A stretch of DNA of 64,000 bases from Rhizorhabdus wittichii RW1 (GCA_000016765.1 CP000699.1:124001-188000), one strand, 5' to 3'. Positions 25,126-34,195 are shown, counted from the first letter of the stretch. Numbers and translations: made by a program. Notes: generated by a model from the sequence alone, not told the origin.

Positions 25126-26481
25126 ATGGGAAAGATCACCAAGAGGCTTGTAGATGCCTCCGAGCTGCGTGCGAAGGACTATGTCATCTGGGACGATGAA
25201 CTGCCCGGTTTCGGGCTCCGCGTGTTCGTCTCCGGCAAGCGCAGCTATGTCATTCAGTACCGCTCCGGTGGGCGGTCGCGCCGCTATACAATCGGGCTTC
25301 ATGGAGTCTGGACGCCTGAGACTGCACGGCAGGAGGCGAAGATCCTGTTCGGACGGATCGCCCAGGGGGATGATCCGGCGGAGGAACGCCAGCTCAATCA
25401 CAGGGCGATCACCATCAAGGAACTCTGCGCACTGTATGTCGCGGATCTCGAAGCCGGCCTCATTCTCGGCAAGGGCGGCCGTCCCAAGAAGCCCGGCACC
25501 ATTGTCACTGACATGGGGCGTATTCGCCGCCACATCGTTCCGCTCATTGGCCGGCGGAAGGTCAAGGATCTGACGAAGGCGGACGTGAACCGTGTGCTGA
25601 AGGATATCATGGCGGGCAAGACCGCTGTTGTCGCCAAAACGAAGAAGCTCCGGGGGAAGGCGATCGTTCGCGGCGGTGTCGGTACGGCAACTCGAACGAT
25701 CGGGCTGCTCGGCGGCATCCTGACCTACGCGATCGAAGCCGGGATCATTGACACCAATCCCGCTCATGGGATCCGCAAGCCGAAGGACAATGTGCGGGAT
25801 CGGCGTCTGACCGAGTCCGAATATCGGTTGCTCGGCCAGATCATCAGGGATGCCAAGGAGGAGGGCCGGTACGCCGTTGTCGCTGAGATCACCCGCGTGA
25901 TCGCGCTGACCGGCTGCCGTCGCGGCGAGATTATCAACCTCGCGCGAACGGAAGCGGATATCGGCGCGAGTTGCCTGCGGCTCGACGACACCAAGGAAGG
26001 CAAGTCAGTGCGGCCGGTCGGTCTGCCCGCAGTCGAGGCACTCGAGGCCCGGCTGGATGCAACTACCGGCACTTATCTGTTCCCCGGCCAAGGGGAGGAC
26101 AATGCTTTCGGCTGCTTTCCCACGCACTGGAAGAAGCTGATTGAGAACACGCCGCTTGAGGATGTGACCCCGCATGTCCTTCGGCACAGCTTTGCGAGCA
26201 TCGCGAACGACCTGGGGTTCACCGAAGTCACGATCGCGGCCCTGCTCGGTCACGCGAAGGGATCCGTCACCGGTAAGTACATCCACACCCTCGACACGGC
26301 CCTGATCATGGCGGCGGATACGGTCTCGGGTTACATTCAGGGACTGCTCGACGGCGTTGAATTCAAGCAGACCGCCTATGCTCTCGATCGCGACTCACGG
26401 AAGGCGGCGCTTGCCCGCTTCCTCCAAGAGGCTGCCGGAAATGATGATACGCCGGTCTCAGATGATCGTCTGGCGGCGTAA
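25126..26481 (+). CDS. int: Tyrosine-type site-specific integrase of the ICE
   Basis: A 451-residue tyrosine recombinase. The N-terminal DUF4102 arm-binding domain (residues 1-90, DELPGFGLRVFVSGKRSYVIQYR) is typical of tRNA-targeting island integrases. A SAM-like core-binding domain and the catalytic domain follow with Arg265 (TGCRRGEI), His350 and Arg353 (HVLRHSFAS), His376 (LLGHAKGS) and the nucleophile Tyr385 (GKYIHTLD). It should insert and excise the element at the tRNA-Arg 3' end. The 178 bp upstream contain repeats such as GCTTACG that could be arm sites. The SD is AGAGG before the ATG. Confidence 0.93.
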   Translation: MGKITKRLVDASELRAKDYVIWDDELPGFGLRVFVSGKRSYVIQYRSGGRSRRYTIGLHGVWTPETARQEAKILFGRIAQGDDPAEERQLNHRAITIKELCALYVADLEAGLILGKGGRPKKPGTIVTDMGRIRRHIVPLIGRRKVKDLTKADVNRVLKDIMAGKTAVVAKTKKLRGKAIVRGGVGTATRTIGLLGGILTYAIEAGIIDTNPAHGIRKPKDNVRDRRLTESEYRLLGQIIRDAKEEGRYAVVAEITRVIALTGCRRGEIINLARTEADIGASCLRLDDTKEGKSVRPVGLPAVEALEARLDATTGTYLFPGQGEDNAFGCFPTHWKKLIENTPLEDVTPHVLRHSFASIANDLGFTEVTIAALLGHAKGSVTGKYIHTLDTALIMAADTVSGYIQGLLDGVEFKQTAYALDRDSRKAALARFLQEAAGNDDTPVSDDRLAA

Positions 26482-26496
26482 CGCTGCGACCCACAC

Positions 26497-26525
26497 TTGA
26501 AATGTGTAGCCCTGAGGGCTATAGA
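26497..26525 (+). promoter_or_regulatory. Promoter and palindromic operator of the toxin-antitoxin operon
   Basis: -35 TTGAAA (26497-26502) and -10 TATAGA (26520-26525) are 17 bp apart. The spacer contains TAGCCCTGAGGGCTA (26507-26521), a perfect 15-base palindrome. Transcription would begin only about 5-7 bases before the toxin ATG. An operator between -35 and -10 fits repression by the downstream HTH antitoxin. Confidence 0.6.
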
Positions 26526-26538
26526 AACGGAGTGTTGG

Positions 26539-26928
26539 ATGTCGGTCTTCATGAGCAAGAGCTTCGCGCGCTTTGCCCGCAAGGCGGGCTTGGCCAGCGA
26601 AGCGCTGATCGAAGCGGCATCCGCGGTGGCGGCCGGCCAGGCCGACGCCGATCTCGGCAGTGGCGTGTTCAAGCAGCGCGTCGCGCGATCGGGGGGCGGG
26701 AAGTCTGGCGGGTATCGGACGATCATTCTGTTCAAGGTCGGCGGGCACAGTTTCTTCGCCCATGGCTTTGCCAAGAATGAGAAGGCCAACATCAGCGCGA
26801 AGGAGTTGAAGGCGCTGAAACTACTGGCGGCGCTCTATCTGGGCTACTCCGCCGAGGAAATTACCGCCGCTGTCAACGGCGGCGCCTTGATAGAGGTTAC
26901 GGAAGATGGTCGCGAAGACGAAAAGTAA
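26539..26928 (+). CDS. RelE/HigB-like type II toxin (COG4737 group)
   Basis: A 129-residue protein with MSKSFARFARKAGLASEALIEAA, 'GSGVFKQRVARSGGGKSGGYRTIILF' and 'FFAHGFAKNEKANISAKEL', the pattern of the COG4737 RelE-like group. Relatives are mRNA interferases that act with the ribosome and are neutralised by an HTH antitoxin. The basic and aromatic residues (Arg, Lys, Tyr, His) expected of such toxins are present; activity is not shown. Start ATG at 26539. It precedes the antitoxin gene, overlapping it by 23 bp, as in HigBA-type systems. Confidence 0.82.
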   Translation: MSVFMSKSFARFARKAGLASEALIEAASAVAAGQADADLGSGVFKQRVARSGGGKSGGYRTIILFKVGGHSFFAHGFAKNEKANISAKELKALKLLAALYLGYSAEEITAAVNGGALIEVTEDGREDEK

Positions 26929-27238
26929 GCGGGCCGCCAGCCCGATCCTGGCGTCGGTGCACGAGGCGGCGGCCGACCTTCACGAGCTTGGCCTCGTCGA
27001 CAAGGCGACAATGCGCGAGTTCGACGCGTTCTGTCTTACGCCGGTCGAGCCGCTGTCGCCGGCCGAGATCCGGTCGCTACGGGAACGCGAGCACGTCTCC
27101 CAACCCGTGTTCGCGCACTATCTCAACGTGCGAAAGGATGCCGTGAGCAAGTGGGAGCGCGGCGAGAAGAAGCCGGATGGTCCCTCGCTCAAGCTGCTCA
27201 ATCTCGTCCGGGCAAAGGGGTTGCAGGCTATCGCTTGA
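26906..27238 (+). CDS. XRE-family antitoxin (HigA/NadS-like)
   Basis: A 110-residue protein whose C-terminal half is an HTH_3 domain: SPAEIRSLREREHVSQPVFAHYLNVRKDAVSKWERGEKKP. The lysine-rich start (VAKTKSKRAASP) and helical middle probably bind the toxin. It overlaps the toxin gene by 23 bp, so translation is probably coupled. The pair would stabilise the ICE in its host. It probably binds the palindrome upstream of the toxin gene. Confidence 0.82.
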   Translation: MVAKTKSKRAASPILASVHEAAADLHELGLVDKATMREFDAFCLTPVEPLSPAEIRSLREREHVSQPVFAHYLNVRKDAVSKWERGEKKPDGPSLKLLNLVRAKGLQAIA

Positions 27239-27313
27239 GCACGACTAAAGGTCGATCGGAGGATTGGTACCTCCTGTTTGATGCAATGTGCTCCCCGGCG
27301 TGATAGATCGCTC

Positions 27314-27820
27314 CTAGACCTGACAGCCATGTCGATCGGGGAGGTGCCGTTGAATGGCCGCCCACACCCCGGCACATTGCTGCGACCACCAAGCCGGATC
27401 GAGCTTGAACGGGTGGCGAAGGTCCCCCTCGCCGCGCTCATGTGCGTCCGAATGGCGGGTCACAATGACTGCTGGCCAGCCGAACTGGTCACCTGAAATA
27501 TCGATGATCAGGCCGCCCAATTCGAGCCAGGCATGGCTGGTCTCGCGCGCGCCGTGCGCGTCATAAAATTCTTTGCAGACATAGTTGGCGGTGATGCCGA
27601 ACCGTAGCTGCAGATAGTAAGCCAGCATCTCGGAGCAGTGACCGCACGCCCCGTGCGGAAAGCGATCGATGTGAATTCGTTCCCAATGCACACGGTCGAT
27701 TGCGTCCAAGGCGCCTCGAAACGCGAGCGCCGCGTCAAGGATGTCGGCATCGCTGGGCAGTGCCGCAGCACCGGCTTGGGATCGCGCAGACCGATTGGCG
27801 CCGGATAAAGGGAGTGTCAT
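27314..27820 (-). CDS. Transglutaminase/papain-like fold protein, third gene of an unknown cargo operon
   Basis: A 168-residue protein. It carries a Cys-His-Asp arrangement like transglutaminase-like cysteine proteases: Cys59 in FPHGACGHCSEMLAYYL at the start of a helix, His96 in ETSHAWLELGG and Asp107 in LIIDISGDQFG on the following strand. Spacing and hydrophobic pattern fit a small single-domain enzyme. The ATG at 27820 overlaps the stop of the upstream gene (ATGA), so it is the third gene of an operon with 27817-28434 and 28453-29385. Substrate and role are unknown; the fold call is inference. Confidence 0.6.
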   Translation of the reverse strand: MTLPLSGANRSARSQAGAAALPSDADILDAALAFRGALDAIDRVHWERIHIDRFPHGACGHCSEMLAYYLQLRFGITANYVCKEFYDAHGARETSHAWLELGGLIIDISGDQFGWPAVIVTRHSDAHERGEGDLRHPFKLDPAWWSQQCAGVWAAIQRHLPDRHGCQV

Positions 27821-28434
27821 TCGCGGGGCGGAGCCGCGAGCTTTGGGGGTTCCCGATAAGCCTCGAGCTGCCACGGCCCCTGATAATTCTCGATAATGCC
27901 ATCGGCGGGCGCGGGCATGCCGGCGATCAGGGCGATCTGCCCCAAACACCGGCTCAGATGCCCCCGCAGCACCTCAAGGCCATCGAAATAGGCCTGGCGT
28001 ATGTCGGGTGGCCGATGAAATTCGCCGAAGCGCGGATGGGGCGGCGCGCCGCTATCGCGCCGCAGCAATTCCTCGAAGGTCATGAATTGGCGGATGCCGG
28101 TGGCCATCGCATCGAGGAGCAGGAACAACGGTCCGTCCTGGAGGTCGCCGAGCTCGACTTCCTTGTCGACAATCAGCTGCCGGATATCCTTGAGCGATGC
28201 CAGCGCGTTGTCGATGCAGTCGTCGCAGCACTCCCAGGCCGACAGAACCCGGCGGTCTCGCAGCCGCAGGACGACTTCACGCGCGATCGTGCGCTCGCGG
28301 TCCTTCGGGCTGACGGCAATGCTGACGAAGGGCAGGTTCAAGGTGATCTCGCCGACCCGGCCCGCGACCTGTCGGCGGGCGCGCGCGAGCAGGGCGGTGA
28401 GATCGAACTTGAAGGGGATGTCGCCGCTTCTCAT
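27817..28434 (-). CDS. Unknown protein, second gene of the cargo operon
   Basis: A 205-residue, mostly helical protein with no motif I can name. Notable are a Cys pair in LSAWECCDDCIDNALAS, an acidic/hydrophobic stretch VDKEVELGDLQDGPLFLLLDAMATG and 'NYQGPWQLEAYREPPKL' near the C-terminus. The length and lack of signal peptide or membrane segment suggest a cytoplasmic partner protein. The ATG at 28434 is used; an in-frame TTG lies at 28443. It lies 18 bp after the nuclease-like gene and overlaps the next gene by 4 bp. Confidence 0.55.
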   Translation of the reverse strand: MRSGDIPFKFDLTALLARARRQVAGRVGEITLNLPFVSIAVSPKDRERTIAREVVLRLRDRRVLSAWECCDDCIDNALASLKDIRQLIVDKEVELGDLQDGPLFLLLDAMATGIRQFMTFEELLRRDSGAPPHPRFGEFHRPPDIRQAYFDGLEVLRGHLSRCLGQIALIAGMPAPADGIIENYQGPWQLEAYREPPKLAAPPRE

Positions 28435-28452
28435 GCCGTCCAAGTAGGTGAC

Positions 28453-29385
28453 TCAGTCCTCGTCCGATAGGGTTATCGACGCGGCGAGCGCCGCGCCGAT
28501 CGGGCCGGACCGGCGTTCGAGGAAGTAGCGAACGCGATCGTCGGTGCCGTCATCGAATTGCTGCCCGACCTGACAGGTGAGCAGCAAATCGGCCGCCCAG
28601 GTTTCGAGCGGCCAGTCGCGCAGGGCGCAGGCCGATCGCAACAGGCCGTAGCTGGGCGACTGCCCCTCGGTCAGTCCTGCCAGCGCGTGGTGCACGTCAT
28701 CGGCATCGACGACCCGGTTGCCCACGGCCATGTTGCCGACCCGGATCCGCTCGCGCAGTGGATAGCTGACGGAATAGGGAAGCTCGGGCGGGTTGTAGAG
28801 AAGGTAATACACCGCCTTGCCGAAATCGCGGTTGAGGCCGTCGATCAGGCCGACCTGCCGGTGGCCGGCCTGGATGGCGGCGAAGGTGCAGCTGTCGTCG
28901 AAGCTGAAGGTTCGATGCAGCGCCGCGGCAGCTTGATGTCCGTCGCGTCGAATGAACGCGTTCATGCCGTGAAGGAAGCTGATCTCATCTTCGTCCTCAA
29001 CGTCCTGATTGGTCGGGAACAGGCGTTTCGATTGAAGGAGACCGATCTTCTTGGCGATAAGGCGGTCGCGCTGATAGACGAACACCAGTATCGCAATGTC
29101 GGCGGTCTCCCACCGTCGGCGTTGCGGAAAGTCCCAGTCCCAATGCGGCGGGCCCAAGCGCCGCAGACCGCCGATATTGTGGGTGTCCATTCGGACGATC
29201 GCGCCCGAAGGGAGGAGCGTCGGCGCGCTGTCGGGGATAAGCGCTTCGATCAAGCCGTCGTCGAGCGATGTCTCTCGAATGTTCGGTAGGTTGACCAGGC
29301 GCTCGCATACGCGTCGGTTCGCCTCGGCGAAGACGCTGCGGAACCACGCGACAACGTCATCAGGCATCGCTGGCCAAGGATTCAA
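28453..29385 (-). CDS. PD-(D/E)XK nuclease-like protein, first gene of the cargo operon
   Basis: A 310-residue protein. After a helix with RETSLDDGLIEAL, the core WETADIAILVFV (Glu93, Asp96) is followed about 20 residues later by GLLQSKRLFP (Gln118, Lys120). Acidic strand then Q-x-K strand is the layout of Mrr/DUF6615-like PD-(D/E)XK nucleases. The rest (DFGKAVYYLLYNPPELPYSV, SYGLLRSACALRDWPLETWAADLLL) is unassigned. The ORF has a TTG at 29385 preceded by GGGGGAAG at good spacing, and an ATG at 29367 with weaker SD; TTG is preferred. It is probably the effector of a three-gene defence-like operon (inference). Confidence 0.6.
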   Translation of the reverse strand: MNPWPAMPDDVVAWFRSVFAEANRRVCERLVNLPNIRETSLDDGLIEALIPDSAPTLLPSGAIVRMDTHNIGGLRRLGPPHWDWDFPQRRRWETADIAILVFVYQRDRLIAKKIGLLQSKRLFPTNQDVEDEDEISFLHGMNAFIRRDGHQAAAALHRTFSFDDSCTFAAIQAGHRQVGLIDGLNRDFGKAVYYLLYNPPELPYSVSYPLRERIRVGNMAVGNRVVDADDVHHALAGLTEGQSPSYGLLRSACALRDWPLETWAADLLLTCQVGQQFDDGTDDRVRYFLERRSGPIGAALAASITLSDED

Positions 29386-29520
29386 TGACTTCCCCCTTAT
29401 TGGTCAATCCAAGTGCGTCAGGCGATCCCGGAAGGTGTCGCGTTGGTATCACGCGGGTTCGGCCCGGCCCAAAAGTATTGGTCGGACGTGCAGGCCACTG
29501 GGAGTGTCGGATCGGCAGTT

Positions 29521-29886
29521 TCAGTTGATGATCGGCGAGGGCTCATGACTGTCAGGCCGCCCGGCGAGGTGGGTCCCGGCCGCTCGGGCACGCCAATCGC
29601 GGGCCACTGTTGCCTCGTCAGCCGGTGCTGCCCCGGCAGCCACAAGGGTCTGCGCTCGCGCATAAACCTGCTTTGTCAGTTCATCGCAGACGCGTCGCTG
29701 CGCCTCCATCTTTTGGACCCAGCCCTCGGCGATCTGCCCTGCCGTCATTTCGGCCGACATTGCCTCGACGAGTTCCCGCATCGCCCAGCTCTGGGTTCGG
29801 TATTCGGTGGCGAGCGCCTGATCCGCCGGATCGTTGCTGGCGATAAGATAGTCGATCCATGCAACGAAGTGCGGAATATCCTGCAT
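29521..29886 (-). CDS. Hypothetical protein upstream of the trb operon
   Basis: A 121-residue, mainly helical protein beginning MQDIPHFVAWIDYLIASNDPADQAL, with 'MRELVEAMSAEMTAGQIAEGW' and a C-terminal tail rich in Ala and Arg. I do not recognise it. The frame is open to 30114, but the ATG at 29886 is the first with clear coding character. It is divergent from trbB; the 285 bp between them hold an AGAAT-TCGC-ATTCT inverted repeat and only weak promoter-like boxes. Confidence 0.5.
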   Translation of the reverse strand: MQDIPHFVAWIDYLIASNDPADQALATEYRTQSWAMRELVEAMSAEMTAGQIAEGWVQKMEAQRRVCDELTKQVYARAQTLVAAGAAPADEATVARDWRARAAGTHLAGRPDSHEPSPIIN

Positions 29887-30171
29887 GGGAACCTCATCGG
29901 TGGAACACGCCTGCGCCGTAGCTGCATGTCCAAATATAATCCTGCGATCACGGCCAGTTCCAGCGCGAATCAAGTCCGGCCGAGTCGCATCGAGGTTCAG
30001 GTTCAAAGGAGGCTCAGCAGCCACGGCGGCGCCCACGACCCGCGCTAGTATATCCGGCTGCCGCCGGCCCTGCGACGGACGTGGAATGCTGTTGTAACCG
30101 CGCAGAATTCGCATTCTTTACCTGTCTCCGACGCTGCCGATGCGCGGCGCGCCCAACCGGAGACAGCCCAA

Positions 30172-31143
30172 GTGACCCAGCCCTCTGCCATCGTCCATGC
30201 GCGCAGCACTTCGATGCTGCGCAGCGCGCTCGGGCCGGCGATCGCCGCCTGGCTCGACGACAATGGCGTCGCCGAGGTCATGCTCAACGCCGACGGCCGG
30301 TTGTGGGTCGACCGGCTCGACAGCGGCATGGCCGAGACCGGCGAGCGCCTGACCGCGGCACAGGCCGAGCGCATCATCCGCCTTGTCGCCCATCACGTCG
30401 GGGCGGAGGTCCACCGCGCAACGCCCCGCGTGTCAGCCGAGCTGCCCGAGAGCGGCGAGCGCTTCGAAGGCCTGCTGCCGCCTGTGGTCGCGGCACCCGT
30501 CTTCTCGATCCGGCGGCCGGCGAGTTTGCCGCTGGCGCTCGCCGACTATGTCGCCGCCGGTACCATGACCGCGACGGCCGCCGCCTTCCTGGCCGGGGCA
30601 GTCAAGGATCGCGCCAATATTCTCGTCGCGGGCGGCACATCGACCGGCAAGACGACGCTCACCAATGCGCTGCTCGCGGTCGCGTCCGACAGCGACGACC
30701 GCATCATCCTGATAGAGGATACCCGCGAGCTGCGCTGCGACGCGGCTAATGTCCTGGCGCTGCGCACTGCGCCGGGGGTCACGATGACCGACCTGGTACG
30801 CTCCAGCCTGCGCCTGCGGCCCGATCGCATTCCGGTCGGCGAAGTGCGAGGCCCGGAAGCGCTCGACCTGCTCAAAGCCTGGGGCACCGGCCATCCCGGC
30901 GGGATCGGTACGATTCACGCCGGCACCGCGACCTCCGCGCTCCACCGGCTCGAACAGCTCATCCTCGAAGCCATCGCGCACGTCCCGCGCCCCCTGATCG
31001 CCGAGACGATCGACGTCATCGCGGTGCTCAGCGGTCGCGGCACCGAGCGCCGCCTGTCCGAGCTGGTCCGTGTCGAAGGGCTCGATGCGGCCGGCGCCTA
31101 CTGCCTCCGCAACATCCATACAGCACAGGGAGTCACCGCATGA
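30172..31143 (+). CDS. trbB: P-type conjugative transfer ATPase TrbB
   Basis: A 323-residue VirB11-type hexameric ATPase that powers pilus assembly and DNA transfer at the cytoplasmic face of the type IV secretion channel. Walker A is GGTSTGKTT (about residues 154-162), the Asp box [11 protein letters not shown] follows, and '[24 protein letters not shown]' is the His box. The GTG at 30172 with GGAGA upstream starts the gene. It is first in the trbBCDEJKLFGI operon; its stop overlaps trbC by 4 bp. Confidence 0.94.
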   Translation: MTQPSAIVHARSTSMLRSALGPAIAAWLDDNGVAEVMLNADGRLWVDRLDSGMAETGERLTAAQAERIIRLVAHHVGAEVHRATPRVSAELPESGERFEGLLPPVVAAPVFSIRRPASLPLALADYVAAGTMTATAAAFLAGAVKDRANILVAGGTSTGKTTLTNALLAVASDSDDRIILIEDTRELRCDAANVLALRTAPGVTMTDLVRSSLRLRPDRIPVGEVRGPEALDLLKAWGTGHPGGIGTIHAGTATSALHRLEQLILEAIAHVPRPLIAETIDVIAVLSGRGTERRLSELVRVEGLDAAGAYCLRNIHTAQGVTA

Positions 31144-31454
31144 TCCGTGTCCGTTCCGCCCGTCTTGCCGCCGCGCTGGCGCTGGCGGCGCTCTACGCCG
31201 CGCCCGCCTGGGCAGGCGGCTCGGGCATGCCGTGGGAGACTCCGCTCCAGTCGATCGTGGATTCAGTGCAGGGTCCGGTCGCGCGCGTGATCGGCGTCAT
31301 CATCATCGTCATCACCGGCCTGACCCTCGCCTTCGGCGACACGGCTGGCGGGTTCCGTCGGCTGATCCAGATCGTGTTCGGCCTGTCGGTCGCGTTCGCG
31401 GCCAGCTCCTTCTTCCTCTCCTTCTTCAGCTTTGGCGGCGGGGCGCTCGTCTGA
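31140..31454 (+). CDS. trbC: Conjugal transfer pilin TrbC
   Basis: A 104-residue VirB2-type pilin precursor. A long signal peptide (residues 1-25, ending AAPAWA) is followed by the mature pilin with two transmembrane helices (VARVIGVIIIVITGLTLAF and FGLSVAFAASSFFLSFF) joined by a short polar loop. It forms the conjugative pilus. ATGA overlap with trbB upstream and with trbD downstream. Confidence 0.9.
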   Translation: MIRVRSARLAAALALAALYAAPAWAGGSGMPWETPLQSIVDSVQGPVARVIGVIIIVITGLTLAFGDTAGGFRRLIQIVFGLSVAFAASSFFLSFFSFGGGALV

Positions 31455-31720
31455 TGGGCGAGGAGGATCTCCCCGGCTTCGCGGTGCCGGTTCACCGGGC
31501 GCTCGCCGAGCCGATCATGCTGGCCGGCGCGCCAAGGGCACTTGCCATCTTCAACGGCACGCTCGCCGCCGCAGTCGGGATCGGCCTCAGGCTCTGGATC
31601 GCCGGCATCGTCATCGCGATCGTGGGGCACGGCCTCGCCGTCTTCGCCGCGCGCCGCGATCCGCAGATCCTCCCGGTTGCCCGTCGCCACATGGCGCTTC
31701 CCACCCTCTTCGAAAGCTGA
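31454..31720 (+). CDS. trbD: Conjugal transfer protein TrbD
   Basis: An 88-residue VirB3-like inner-membrane protein: 'LPGFAVPVHRALAEPIMLAGAPRALAIFN' precedes two hydrophobic helices, and 'RRDPQILPVARRHM' at the C-terminus is typical of VirB3/TrbD. It helps assemble the pilus with the TrbE ATPase. Its ATG overlaps the trbC stop codon (TGATG), and trbE follows 6 bp later. Confidence 0.88.
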   Translation: MGEEDLPGFAVPVHRALAEPIMLAGAPRALAIFNGTLAAAVGIGLRLWIAGIVIAIVGHGLAVFAARRDPQILPVARRHMALPTLFES

Positions 31721-31726
31721 TCGACC

Positions 31727-34195
31727 ATGATGTTCCTCCGCGAGCATGCCCGCCGCGCATCGCGCCTCTCGGATTTCCTGCCATGGGCGGCGATGATCGC
31801 GCCCGGCATCGTCCTCAACAAGGACGGGAGCTTCCTGCGCGTGGCGCGGTTCCGTGGCCCCGATCTCGACAGCGCGACCCAGGCTGAGCTCATCGCCACC
31901 TCCAATCGGCTCAACAGCGCCTTGAAACGCCTCGGCACCGGCTGGGCGATCTATGTCGAGGCGCAGCGCAAGGCCTCGCCCGGCTATCCGGTCTCGACCG
32001 GGTTCGCCGATCCGGTGTCCGCGCTGATCGACGAGGAGCGGCGCGACCAGTTCGAGGGCGGCGACGTCACCCAGCCCAATTTCACCAGCGCCTACTATCT
32101 CACCCTGCAATGGCTCCCCCCGGCCGACGACACGTCGCGCGCCTCCTCAATGCTGTTCGAGGGCGGCGCGGAAGGGATCGCGACCGCCGCCGATCATCTG
32201 GAGGATTTCGAGCGGGACACGGGCCGCGTCCTCGACATGATCGAGGGCGTGATGCCGGAAGCCGCCTGGCTCTCCGACGGCGAGACGCTGACCTTTCTGC
32301 ATTCGACGATCTCGACGCACGAGCAGAACATCGCCGTGCCGGAGACGCCGATGCACCTCGATGCGCTGCTCGCCGACGACGCCCTAGTCGGCGGCCTGAC
32401 GCCACAACTCGGCGAGAAGCATCTGCGGGTTCTCTCCATTACCGGCTTTCCGGCCTGGACGGTGCCGGGCATGCTGGACGAGCTCAATCGGCTAGGCTTC
32501 GCCTATCGCTGGACCACCCGTGCGATCTGCATGGACAAGGTGACGGCACAGCGCACCCTGAGCAGGATCCGCCGCCTCTGGTTCTCCAAGCGCAAGAGCC
32601 TCGCCGCGATCGTCAAGGAGGTGCTGACCAACGAGGCCAGCGTCCTCGTCGATACGGACGCGACCAACAAGTCGGCCGACGCCGATGCCGCCCTGCAGGA
32701 ACTCGGCGCCGACATCGCCGGGTTCGCCTATGTCACCACCACCATCACGGTGCTGGGCGACACGCCGCGCGATGCCGACCTCAAGCTCCAGTCGATCGAG
32801 AAGATCGTGCGCGGGCGGGATTTCGCGTGCATCGCCGAGAGCCTCAACGCGCTCGAAGCCTGGCTCGGCTCGCTCCCCGGCAACCCTTACGCCAACGTCC
32901 GCCAGCCGCCGATCTCGACCCTCAATCTCGCCCATGTGATGCCGGTCTCGGCGGTCTGGGCCGGGCAGGACGAAGATACGCATCTGGGCGCCCCGCCGCT
33001 GTTCCATGCGCGCACTGAAGGCGCGACCCCGTTCCGCTTCTCGCTCCATGTCGGCGATGTTGGGCACACGCTGGTCGTCGGCCCGACCGGCTCGGGCAAG
33101 AGCGTGCTGCTCGCCTTCATGGCGCTCCAGTTCCGCCGCTACGAGGGCGCGCAGATCTTCGCCTTCGACCATGGCGGCTCGATCCGCGCCGCGACTCTCG
33201 GCGTGGGCGGCGAGTGGCACGACCTCGGCGGCGCGCTCGGCGGCGGCGGCGCGCCGGTCGCACTCCAGCCGCTCGCGCGCATCGACGAGCTCGACGAGCG
33301 CGCCTGGGCCGCCGACTGGCTCGCCGCGATCCTGGCCCAGGAAGTGTTCGCGATCACCCCGGAGGTGAAGGACCATCTCTGGACCGCGCTGGGGAGCCTC
33401 GCCGACGCGCCGCTCGAGCAGCGCACCCTGACCGGCCTTGCCGTGCTGATCCAGGCCTCGGGCCTCAAACGCGCGCTTCAACCCTATACGCTGGCTGGCC
33501 CCTATGGGCGGCTGCTCGACGCCGACGGCGAGCGGTTCGGGACGCATGACGCCCAGGCATTCGAGACCGAAGGGCTGGTCGGCACGCCGGCCGCGCCGGC
33601 GGTGCTCGCTTATCTGTTCCACCGAATCGGGCGCCGGCTCGACGGGCGGCCGACGCTGATCCTGATCGACGAGGGCTGGCTCGCGCTCGACGATCCCCTG
33701 TTCGGCCGCCAGCTCAAGGAATGGCTGAAGACGCTGCGCAAGAAGAACGCGTCGGTCGTCTTCGCCACCCAGAGCCTCGCCGATATCGAAGGCTCGGCCA
33801 TCGCCCCGGCGATTATCGAGAGCTGCCCGACCCGGCTGTTCCTCGCCAATGAGCGCGCACTCGAGCCGCAGATCGCCGGCATCTACCGGCGGTTCGGGCT
33901 CAACGATCGCCAGATCGAGATCATCGCCTCGGCGACGCCCAAGCGCGATTATTACTGCCAGTCGGCGCTGGGCAACCGATTGTTCGATCTCGGTCTCGGC
34001 CCGCTCGCGCTCGCCTTCGCCGCCGCCTCGCAGCGCAGCGACCTCAATGCGATTTCCGCGCTGCTCGACGCCCATGGCGCTGACGGTTTCGCCGATGCCT
34101 GGCTTCGCCATCGCGGCCTCGGCTGGGCCGCCGACATCGTCACGGCCGAGCGCCCTCCATCCCCCGCCCTCCAAGAAGAGGAGATCATCGCATGA
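31727..34195 (+). CDS. trbE: Conjugal transfer ATPase TrbE
   Basis: An 822-residue VirB4-type ATPase, the largest energiser of the mating channel. The N-terminal CagE_TrbE_VirB domain (residues 1-420) is followed by Walker A VVGPTGSGKS (about residue 452) and Walker B LILIDEGWLAL (about residue 643), then 'VVFATQSLADIEGSAIAP'. Full family length. Tight 6-bp spacing from trbD and ATGA overlap with trbJ indicate one transcript. Confidence 0.94.
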   Translation: MMFLREHARRASRLSDFLPWAAMIAPGIVLNKDGSFLRVARFRGPDLDSATQAELIATSNRLNSALKRLGTGWAIYVEAQRKASPGYPVSTGFADPVSALIDEERRDQFEGGDVTQPNFTSAYYLTLQWLPPADDTSRASSMLFEGGAEGIATAADHLEDFERDTGRVLDMIEGVMPEAAWLSDGETLTFLHSTISTHEQNIAVPETPMHLDALLADDALVGGLTPQLGEKHLRVLSITGFPAWTVPGMLDELNRLGFAYRWTTRAICMDKVTAQRTLSRIRRLWFSKRKSLAAIVKEVLTNEASVLVDTDATNKSADADAALQELGADIAGFAYVTTTITVLGDTPRDADLKLQSIEKIVRGRDFACIAESLNALEAWLGSLPGNPYANVRQPPISTLNLAHVMPVSAVWAGQDEDTHLGAPPLFHARTEGATPFRFSLHVGDVGHTLVVGPTGSGKSVLLAFMALQFRRYEGAQIFAFDHGGSIRAATLGVGGEWHDLGGALGGGGAPVALQPLARIDELDERAWAADWLAAILAQEVFAITPEVKDHLWTALGSLADAPLEQRTLTGLAVLIQASGLKRALQPYTLAGPYGRLLDADGERFGTHDAQAFETEGLVGTPAAPAVLAYLFHRIGRRLDGRPTLILIDEGWLALDDPLFGRQLKEWLKTLRKKNASVVFATQSLADIEGSAIAPAIIESCPTRLFLANERALEPQIAGIYRRFGLNDRQIEIIASATPKRDYYCQSALGNRLFDLGLGPLALAFAAASQRSDLNAISALLDAHGADGFADAWLRHRGLGWAADIVTAERPPSPALQEEEIIA

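Noticed and set aside
29887-30171. Strong promoter for the trb operon
   Set aside because: TTGTAA-17-TCTTTA near 30090 is too weak to call; the AGAAT-TCGC-ATTCT repeat next to it may be an operator, but the evidence is thin.
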